This document shows, piece by piece, positions 51,371-61,253 of a DNA stretch of 64,000 bases. Source of the stretch: Osedax fenrisi (lineage: Eukaryota > Annelida > Polychaeta > Sabellida > Siboglinidae). How positions within the stretch are numbered: the first letter of the stretch is position 1; each line of letters starts with the position of its first letter. Both the position numbers and the translations under genes were made by a program. The notes below the pieces were generated by a model that did not search any database, had not been told where the DNA came from, and saw only the letters and a program-made list of their open reading frames with translations. Where the stretch lies: assembly GCA_964019155.1 (NCBI GenBank), contig CAXHSG010000197.1, positions 1,240,001-1,304,000 of the forward strand, in the 5' to 3' direction.

Positions 51371-54300
51371 GTAACTTTAGCTAACTCTAGCTAACTCTAG
51401 CTAACTCTAGCAAACTCTAGCTAACTCTAGCTAACTTTAGCTAACTCTAGCTAACTTTAGCTAACTCTAGCTAACTTTAGCTAACTCTAGCTAACTCTAG
51501 CTAACTCTAGCTAACTCTAGCTAACTTTAGCTAACTCTAGCTAACTCTAGCTAACTCTAGCTAACTCTAGCTAACTCTAGCTAACTCTAGCTAACTCTAG
51601 CTAACTCTAGCTAACTCTATGTAACTCTAGCTAACTCTAGCTAACTCTAGCTAACTCTAGCTAACTCTAGCTAACTTTAGCTAACTCTAGGTAACTCTAG
51701 CTAACTTTAGCTAACTCTAGCTAACTTTAGCTAACTCTAGCTAACTATAGGTAATTTTAGCTAACTCTAGCTAACTCTAGCTAACTCTAGCTAACTCTAG
51801 CTAACTTTAGCTAACTCTAGCTAACTCTAGCTAACTCTAGCTAACTCTAGCTAACTCTAGCTAACTTTAGCTAACTCTAGCTAACTCTAGGTAACTCTAG
51901 CTAACTTTAACTAACTCTAGCTAACTCTAGCTAACTCTAGGTAACTCTAGCTAACTTTAGCTAACTCTAGCTAACTCTAGCTAACTCTAGCTAACTTTAG
52001 CTAACTCTAGCTTACTCTAGCTAACTCTAGCTAACTCTAGCTAACTTTAGCTAACTCTAGCTAACTCTAGCTAACTCTATGTAACTCTAGCTAACTCTAG
52101 GTAACTCTAGGTAACTCTAGCTAACTTTAGCTAACTCTAGCTAACTCTAGATAACTCTAGCTAACTCTAGCTAACTCTAGGTAACTCTAGCTAACTCTAG
52201 CTAACTCTAGCTAACTCTAGCTAACTCTAGCTAACTCTAGGTAACTCTAGCTAACTTTAGCTAACTCTAGCTAACTCTAGCTAACTCTAGCTAACTCTAG
52301 ATAACTCTAGCTTACTCTAGCTAACTCTAGCTAACTTTAGCTAACTCTAGCTAACTCTAGCTAACTCTAGGTAACTTTAGCTAACTCTAGCTAACTCTAG
52401 GTAATTTTAGCTAACTCTAGCTAACTCTAGCTAACTCTAGCTAACTCTAGCTAACTCTAGCTAACTTTAGCTAACTCTAGCTAACTCTAGCTAACTCTAG
52501 CTAACTCTAGCTAACTCTAGCTAACTTTAGCTAACTCTAGCTAACTCTAGCTAACTCTAGCTAACTCTAGCTAACTCTAGCTAACTCTAGCTAACTCTAG
52601 CTAACTCTAGCTAACTCTATGTAACTCTAGCTAACTCTATGTAACTCTAGCTAACTCTAGGTAACTCTAGGTAACTCTAGCTAACTCTAGCTAACTTTAG
52701 CTAACTCTAGGTAACTCTAGCTAACTTTAGCTAACTCTAGCTAACTCTAGCTAACTCTAGCTAACTCTAGCTAACTCTAGCTAACTCTAGGTAACTCTAG
52801 GTAACTCTAGTTAACCCTAGCTAACTCTAGGTAACTCTAGGTAACTCTAGTTAACTCTAGCTAACTCTAGGTAACTCTAGGTAACTCTAGCTAACTCTAG
52901 CTAACTCTAGCTAACTCTAGGTAACTCTAGCTAACTTTAGCTAACTCTAGCTAACTCTAGCTAACTCTAGTTAACTCTAGCTAACTCTAGGTAACTCTAG
53001 GTAACTCTAGCTAACTCTAGCTAACTCTAGCTAACTTTATCTAACTATAGCTAACTCTAGGTAACTCTAGCTAACTTAACTAACTCTAGCTAACTTTAGG
53101 TAACTCTAGCTAACTCTAGGTAACTCTAGCTAACTTTAGCTAACTCTAGCTAACTCTAGGTAACTCTAGCTAAATTTAGCTAACTCTAGCTAACTCTAGG
53201 TAACTCTAGCTAACTCTAGCTAACTTTAGCTAACTCTAGCTAACTCTAGGTAATTTTAGCTAACTCTAGCTAACTCTAGCTAACTCTAGCTAACTCTAGC
53301 TAACTCTAGGTAACTTTAGCTAACTCTAGCTAACTCTAGCTAACTCTAGCTAACTCTAGCTAACTCTAGCTAACTTTAGCTAACTCTAGCTAACTTTAGC
53401 TAACTCTAGCTAACTCTAGCTAACTCTAGCTAACTCTAGCTAACTTTAGCTAACTCTAGCTAACTCTAGCTAACTCTAGCTAACTCTAGCTAACTCTAGC
53501 TAACTCTAGCTAACTCTAGCTAACTCTAGCTAACTCTATGTAACTCTAGCTAACTCTAGCTAACTCTAGCTAACTCTAGCTAACTCTAGCTAACTTTAGC
53601 TAACTCTAGGTAACTCTAGCTAACTTTAGCTAACTCTAGTTAACTTTAGCTAACTCTAGCTAACTATAGGTAATTTTAGCTAACTCTAGCTAACTCTAGC
53701 TAACTCTAGCTAACTCTAGCTAACTTTAGCTAACTCTAGCTAACTCTAGCTAACTCTAGCTAACTCTAGCTAACTCTAGCTAACTTTAGCTAACTCTAGC
53801 TAACTCTAGGTAACTCTAGCTAACTTTAACTAACTCTAGCTAACTCTAGCTAACTCTAGGTAACTCTAGCTAACTTTAGCTAACTCTAGCTAACTCTAGC
53901 TAACTCTAGCTAACTTTAGCTAACTCTAGCTTACTCTAGCTAACTCTAGCTAACTCTAGCTAACTTTAGCTAACTCTAGCTAACTCTAGCTAACTCTATG
54001 TAACTCTAGCTAACTCTAGGTAACTCTAGGTAACTCTAGCTAACTTTAGCTAACTCTAGCTAACTCTAGCTAACTCTAGCTAACTCTAGCTAACTCTAGG
54101 TAACTCTAGCTAACTCTAGCTAACTCTAGCTAACTCTAGCTAACTCTAGCTAACTCTAGGTAACTCTAGCTAACTTTAGCTAACTCTAGCTAACTCTAGC
54201 TAACTCTAGCTAACTCTAGGTAACTCTAGCTTACTCTAGCTAACTCTAGCTAACTTTAGCTAACTCTAGCTAACTCTAGCTAACTCTAGGTAACTTTAGC

Positions 54301-54823
54301 TAACTCTAGCTAACTCTAGGTAATTTTAGCTAACTCTAGCTAACTCTAGCTAACTCTAGCTAACTCTAGCTAACTCTAGCTAACTTTAGCTAACTCTAGC
54401 TAACTCTAGCTAACTCTAGCTAACTCTAGCTAACTCTAGCTAACTTTAGCTAACTCTAGCTAACTCTAGGTAACTCTAGCTAACTTTAACTAACTCTAGC
54501 TAACTCTAGCTAACTCTAGGTAACTCTAGCTAACTTTAGCTAACTCTAGCTAACTCTAGCTAACTTTAGCTAACTCTATCTTACTCTAGCTAACTCTAGC
54601 TAACTCTAGCTAACTTTATCTAACTCTAGCTAACTCTAGCTAACTCTATGTAACTCTAGCTAACTCTAGGTAACTCTAGGTAACTCTAGCTAACTCTAGC
54701 TAACTTTAGCTAACTCTAGGTAACTCTAGCTAACTTTAGCTAACTCTAGCTAACTCTAGCTAACTCTAGCTAACTCTAGCTAACTCTAGCTAACTCTAGG
54801 TAACTCTAGGTAACTCTAGTTAA
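50876..54823 (+). repeat. Local tandem duplication of ~1.94 kb
   Basis: Two adjacent segments share markers. At offset 1939 are CCC 50876/52815 and CTTAAC 51136/53075. At offset 1919 are ACTATAGG 51744/53663 and ACTTTAAC 51904/53823, so two decamers differ in between. A third ACTTTAAC at 54483 and a third CCC at 54824 (2009 bp after the second) show partial further copying. The unit is not the C-A dimer, so this is a separate amplification inside the A monomer's right half. Confidence 0.8.
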
Positions 54824-55559
54824 CCCTAGCTAACTCTAGGTAACTCTAGGTAACTCTAGTTAACTCTAGCTAACTCTAGGTAACTCTAGGTAACTCTAGC
54901 TAACTCTAGCTAACTCTAGCTAACTCTAGGTAACTCTAGCTAACTTTAGCTAACTCTAGCTAACTCTAGGTAACTCTAGCTAACTCTAGCTAACTTTAGC
55001 TAACTCTAGCTAACTCTAGGTAATTTTAGCTAACTCTAGCTAACTCTAGCTAACTCTAGCTAACTCTAGCTAACTCTATGTAACTTTAGCTAACTCTAGC
55101 TAACTCTAGCTAACTCTAGCTAACTCTAGCTAACTCTAGCTAACTTTAGCTAACTCTAGCTAACTCTAGCTAACTCTAGCTAACTCTAGCTGACTCTAGC
55201 TAACTTTAGCTAACTCTAGCTAACTCTAGCTAACTTTAGCTAACTCTAGCTAACTCTAGCTAACTCTAGCTAACTCTAGCTAACTCTAGCTAACTTTAGC
55301 TAACTCTAGCTAACTCTAGCTAACTCTAGCTAACTTTAGCTAACTCTAGCTAAATCTAGCTAACTCTAGCTAACTCTAGCTAACTCTAGCTAACTTTAGC
55401 TAACTCTAGCTAACTCTAGGTAACTCTAGCTAACTTTAGCTAACTCTAGCTAATTATGCTAACTCTAGCTAACTCTAGGTAACTCTAGCTAACTTTAGCT
55501 AACTCTAGCTAACTCTAGGTAACTCTAGCTAACTTTAGATAACTCTAGCTAACTCTAGC
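54824..55559 (+). repeat. Disordered family II segment before cassette 55560
   Basis: After CCC at 54824 the order follows the A monomer for about 13 units. It then switches near 54,960 to units typical of the C monomer's right half. The second-position CTTAAC expected near 55084 is absent. The segment carries several one-off changes: CTCTATGT before AACTTT near 55077, TGACTCTAGC at 55191-55200, and the unique 9-mer at 55452. No gene is present. Confidence 0.7.
55452..55460 (+). repeat. Unique 9-bp unit AATTATGCT
   Basis: The only register-changing unit seen once. It creates one of the few ATG triplets not followed at once by TAA; a stop still follows after eight further codons, so it has no coding value. 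It is probably a recent private mutation. Confidence 0.9.
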
Positions 55560-57825
55560 TAATCTAGCTAACTTTAGTTAACTCTAGCTAACTCTAGCTA
55601 ACTCTAGCTAACTCTAGCTAACTCTAGCTAAGTTTAGCTAACTCTAGCTAACTCTAGGTAACTCTAGCTAACTTTAGCTAACTCTAGCTAACTCTAGCTA
55701 ACTCAAGCTAACTCTAGGTAACTCTAGCTAACTTTAGCTAACTCTAGCTAACTCTAGGTAACTCTAGCTAACTTAACTAACTCTAGCTAACTCTAGGTAA
55801 CTCTAGCTAACTCTAGGTAACTCTAGCTAACTTTAGCTAACTCTAGCTAACTCTAGGTAACTCTAGCTAAATTTAGCTAACTCTAGCTAACTCTAGGTAA
55901 CTCTAGCTAACTCTAGCTAACTTTAGCTAACTCTAGCTAACTCTATGTAATTTTAGCTAACTCTAGCTAACTCTAGCTAACTCTAGCTAACTCTAGCTAA
56001 CTCTAGGTAACTTTAGCTAACTCTAGCTAACTCTAGCTAACTCTAGCTAACTCTAGCTAACTCTAGCTAACTTTAGCTAACTCTAGCTAACTCTAGCTAA
56101 CTCTAGCTAACTCTAGCTAACTTTAGCTAACTCTAGCTAACTCTAGCTAACTCTAGCTAACTCTAGCTAACTCTAGCTAACTCTAGCTAACTCTAGCTAA
56201 CTCTAGCTAACTCTATGTAACTCTAGCTAACTCTAGGTAACTCTAGGTAACTCTAGGTAACTCTAGCTAACTTTAGCTAACTCTAGGTAACTCTAGCTAA
56301 CTTTAGCTAACTCTAGGTAACTCTAGCTAACTCTAGCTAACTTAACTAACTCTAGCTAACTCTAGGTAACTCTAGCTAACTTTAACTAACTCTAGCTAAC
56401 TCTAGCTAACTCTAGGTAACTCTAGCTAACTTTAGCTAACTCTAGCTAACTCTAGCTAACTCTAGCTAACTCTAGCTAACTCTAGCTAACTTTAGCTAAC
56501 TCTAGCTAACTCTAGCTAACTCTAGCTAACTCTAGCTAACTCTAGCTAACTTAACTAACTCTAGCTAACTCTAGGTAACTCTAGCTAACTTTAACTAACT
56601 CTAGCTAACTCTAGCTAACTCTAGGTAACTCTAGCTAACTTTAGCTAACTCTAGCTAACTCTAGCTAACTCTAGCTAACTTTAGCTAACTCTAGCTTACT
56701 CTAGCTAACTCTAGCTAACTCTAGCTAACTTTAGCTAACTCTAGCTAACTCTAGCTAACTCTATGTAACTCTAGCTAACTCTAGGTAACTCTAGGTAACT
56801 CTAGCTAACTCTAGCTAACTCTAGCTAACTCTAGGTAACTCTAGCTAACTTTAGCTAACTCTAGCTAACTCTAGCTAACTCTAGCTAACTCTAGGTAACT
56901 CTAGCTAACTCTAGGTAACTTTAGCTAACTCTAGCTAACTCTAGGTAACTCTAGCTAACTCTAGCTAACTCTAGCTAACTCTAGGTAACTCTAGCTAACT
57001 TTAGCTAACTCTAGCTAACTCTAGGTAACTCTAGCTAACTCTAGCTAACTTTAGCTAACTCTAGCTAACTCTAGGTAATTTTAGCTAACTCTAGATAACT
57101 CTAGCTAACTCTAGCTAACTCTAGCTAACTCTAGGTAACTTTAGCTAACTCTAGCTAACTCTAGCTAACTCTAGCTAACTCTAGCTAACTCTAGCTAACT
57201 TTAGCTAACTCTAGCTAACTCTAGGTAACTCTAGCTAACTTTAGCTAACTCTAGCTAACTCTAGCTAACTCTAGGTAACTCTAGCTAACTTTAGCTAACT
57301 CTAGCTAACTCTAGCTAACTCTAGCTAACTTTAGCTAACTCTAGCTAACTCTAGCTAACTCTAGCTAACTCTAGCTAACTCTAGCTAACTCTAGCTAACT
57401 CTAGCTAACTTTAGCTAACTCTAGCTAACTCTAGCTAACTCTAGCTAACTCTAGCTAACTCTAGCTAACTTTAGCTAACTCTAGCTAACTCTAGCTAACT
57501 TTAGCTAACTCTAGCTAACTCTAGCTAACTCTAGCTAACTCTAGCTAACTCTAGCTAACTTTAGCTAACTCTAGCTAACTCTAGCTAACTCTAGCTAACT
57601 TTAGCTAACTCTAGCTAAATCTAGCTAACTCTAGCTAACTCTAGCTAACTCTAGCTAACTTTAGCTAACTCTAGCTAACTCTAGGTAACTCTAGCTAACT
57701 TTAGCTAACTCTAGCTAACTCTAGCTAACTCTAGCTAACTCTAGGTAACTCTAGCTAACTTTAGCTAACTCTAGCTAACTCTAGGTAACTCTAGCTAACT
57801 TTAGATAACTCTAGCTAACTCTAGC
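55560..57825 (+). repeat. Variant family II monomer, form C (2266 bp)
   Basis: TAATCT at 55560 and CTTAAC at 55772, form C, with two further CTTAAC sites at 56341 and 56550 that are 209 bp apart. Each of the last two is followed by a similar run (TTTAACTAAC, then GGT and TTT units), so a segment of about 200 bp is duplicated in tandem. The length of 2266 bp ends in 6, as expected for four 9-mers. Confidence 0.8.
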
Positions 57826-60800
57826 TAATCTAGCTAACTTTAGTTAACTCTAGCTAACTCTAGCTAACTCTAGCTAACTCTAGCTAACTCTAGCTAAGTT
57901 TAGCTAACTCTAGCTAACTCTAGGTAACTCTAGCTAACTTTAGCTAACTCTAGCTAACTCTAGCTAACTCAAGCTAACTCTAGGTAACTCTAGCTAACTT
58001 TAGCTAACTATAGCTAACTCTAGGTAACTCTAGCTAACTTAACTAACTCTAGCTAACTTTAGGTAACTCTAGCTAACTCTAGGTAACTCTAGCTAACTTT
58101 AGCTAACTCTAGCTAACTCTAGGTAACTCTAGCTAAATTTAGCTAACTCTAGCTAACTCTAGGTAACTCTAGCTAACTCTAGCTAACTTTAGCTAACTCT
58201 AGCTAACTCTAGGTAATTTTAGCTAACTCTAGCTAACTCTAGCTAACTCTAGCTAACTCTAGCTAACTCTAGGTAACTTTAGCTAACTCTAGCTAACTCT
58301 AGCTAACTCTAGCTAACTCTAGCTAACTCTAGCTAACTTTAGCTAACTCTAGCTAACTTTAGCTAACTCTAGCTAACTCTAGCTAACTCTAGCTAACTCT
58401 AGCTAACTTTAGCTAACTCTAGCTAACTCTAGCTAACTCTAGCTAACTCTAGCTAACTCTAGCTAACTCTAGATAACTCTAGCTAACTCTAGCTAACTCT
58501 ATGTAACTCTAGCTAACTCTAGCTAACTCTAGCTAACTCTATGTAACTCTAGCTAACTCTAGGTAACTCTAGGTAACTCTAGGTAACTCTAGCTAACTTT
58601 AGCTAACTCTAGGTAACTCTAGCTAACTTTAGCTAACTCTAGGTAACTCTAGGTAACTCTAGGTAACTCTAGCTAACTCTAGCTAACTTTAGCTAACTCT
58701 AGGTAACTCTAGCTAACTTTAGCTAACTCTAGCTAACTCTAGCTAACTCTAGTTAACTCTAGCTAACTCTAGGTAACTCTAGGTAACTCTAGCTAACTCT
58801 AGCTAACTCTAGCTAACTCTAGGTAACTCTAGCTAACTTTAGCTAACTCTAGCTAACTCTAGGTAACTCTAGCTAACTCTAGCTAACTTTAGCTAACTCT
58901 AGCTAACTCTAGGTAATTTTAGCTAACTCTAGCTAACTCTAGCTAACTCTAGCTAACTCTAGCTAACTCTAGGTAACTTTGGCTAACTCTAGCTAACTCT
59001 AGCTAACTCTAGCTAACTCTAGCTAACTCTAGCTAACTTTAGCTAACTCTAGCTAACTCTATGTAACTCTAGCTAACTCTAGCTAACTCTAGCTAACTCT
59101 ATGTAACTCTAGCTAACTCTAGGTAACTCTAGGTAACTCTAGGTAACTCTAGCTAACTTTAGCTAACTCTAGGTAACTCTAGCTAACTTTAGCTAACTCT
59201 AGGTAACTCTAGCTAACTCTAGCTAACTTTAGCTAACTCTAGCTAACTCTAGCTAACTCTAGCTAACTCTAGCTAACTTTAGCTAACTCTAGCTAACTCT
59301 AGCTAACTCTAGCTAACTCTAGCTAACTCTAGCTAACTCTAGCTAACTCTAGCTAACTCTAGCTAACTCTATGTAACTCTAACTAACTCTAGGTAACTCT
59401 AGGTAACTCTAGGTAACTCTAGCTAACTTTAGCTAACTCTAGGTAACTCTAGCTAACTTTAGCTAACTCTAGGTAACTCTAGCTAACTCTAGCTAACTTT
59501 AGCTAACTCTAGCTAACTCTAGGTAATTTTAGCTAACTCTAGCTAACTCTAGCTAACTCTAGCTAACTCTAGCTAACTCTAGCTAACTTTAACTAACTCT
59601 AGCTAACTCTAGCTAACTCTAGCTAACTCTAGCTAACTCTAGCTAACTTTAGCTAACTCTAGCTAACTCTAGGTAACTCTAGCTAACTTTAACTAACTCT
59701 AGCTAACTCTAGCTAACTCTAGCTAACTCTAGCTAACTTTAGCTAACTCTAGCTAACTCTAGCTAACTCTAGCTAACTTTAGCTAACTCTAGCTTACTCT
59801 AGCTAACTCTAGCTAACTCTAGCTAACTTTAGCTAACTCTAGCTAACTCTAGCTAACTCTATGTAACTCTAGCTAACTCTAGCTAACTCTAGGTAACTTT
59901 AGCTAACTCTAGCTAACTCTAGCTAACTCTAGCTAACTCTAGCTAACTCTAGCTAACTTTAGCTAACTCTAGCTAACTCTAGGTAACTCTAGCTAACTTT
60001 AGCTAACTCTAGCTAACTCTAGCTAACTCTAGGTAACTCTAGCTAACTTTAGCTAACTCTAGCTAACTCTAGCTAACTCTAGCTAACTTTAGCTAACTCT
60101 AGCTAACTCTAGCTAACTCTAGCTAACTCTAGCTAACTCTAGCTAACTCTAGCTAACTCTAGCTAACTTTAGCTAACTCTAGCTAACTCTAGCTAACTCT
60201 AGCTAACTCTAGGTAACTCTAGCTAACTCTAGGTAACTTTAGCTAACTCTAGCTAACTCTAGGTAACTCTAGATAACTCTAGGTAACTCTAGCTAACTTT
60301 AGCTAACTCTAGCTAACTCTAGCTAACTCTAGCTAACTCTAGGTAACTCTAGCTAACTCTAGGTAACTTTAGCTAACTCTAGCTAACTCTAGGTAACTCT
60401 AGATAACTCTAGCTAACTTTAGCTAACTCTAGCTAACTCTAGGTAACTCTAGCTAACTTTAGCTAACTCTAGCTAACTCTAGGTAACTCTAGCTAACTCT
60501 AGCTAACTTTAGCTAACTCTAGCTAACTCTAGGTAATTTTAGCTAACTCTAGATAACTCTAGCTAACTCTAGCTAACTCTAGCTAACTCTAGGTAACTTT
60601 AGCTAACTCTAGCTAACTCTAGCTAACTCTAGCTAACTCTAGCTAACTCTAGCTAACTTTAGCTAACTCTAGCTAACTCTAGGTAACTCTAGCTAACTTT
60701 AGCTAACTCTAGCTAACTCTAGCTAACTCTAGGTAACTCTAGCTAACTTTAGCTAACTCTAGCTAACTCTAGCTAACTCTAGCTAACTTTAGCTAACTCT

Positions 60801-61253
60801 AGCTAACTCTAGCTAACTCTAGCTAACTCTAGCTAACTCTAGCTAACTCTAGCTAACTCTAGCTAACTCTAGCTAACTCTAGCTAACTCTAGCTAACTTT
60901 AGCTAACTCTAGCTAACTCTAGCTAACTTTAGCTAACTCTAGCTAACTCTAGCTAACTCTAGCTAACTCTAGCTAACTCTAGCTAACTTTAGCTAACTCT
61001 AGCTAACTCTAGCTAACTCTAGCTAACTTTAGCTAACTCTAGCTAAATCTAGCTAACTCTAGCTAACTCTAGCTAACTCTAGCTAACTTTAGCTAACTCT
61101 AGCTAACTCTAGGTAACTCTAGCTAACTTTAGCTAACTCTAGCTAACTCTAGCTAACTCTAGCTAACTCTAGGTAACTCTAGCTAACTTTAGCTAACTCT
61201 AGCTAACTCTAGGTAACTCTAGCTAACTTTAGATAACTCTAGCTAACTCTAGC
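57826..61253 (+). repeat. Variant family II monomer, form A (3428 bp)
   Basis: TAATCT at 57826 and CTTAAC at 58038, form A. No CCC at +871 and no second CTTAAC is present. The space is filled by repeated short blocks with CTCTATGT and runs of two or three GGT units (58501-58660, 59061-59140, near 59370) and AACTTTAACT near 59588. This is the longest cassette interval without another marker. Confidence 0.78.
58550..60210 (+). repeat. 1.66-kb dispersed duplicate, copy 1
   Basis: Matches ~62190-63850 at a constant offset of 3638 bp. Checked pairs are CTATGT 59062/62700, GGTAATTTT 59523/63161, TTTAAC 59588/63226 and GGTAACTTT 59893/63531, plus the run of seven plain units before TTT at 60161/63801. 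One difference is GGT at 58581 against an ATAACT unit at 62221. The match ends near 60210, where GGT replaces a plain unit. Confidence 0.8.
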
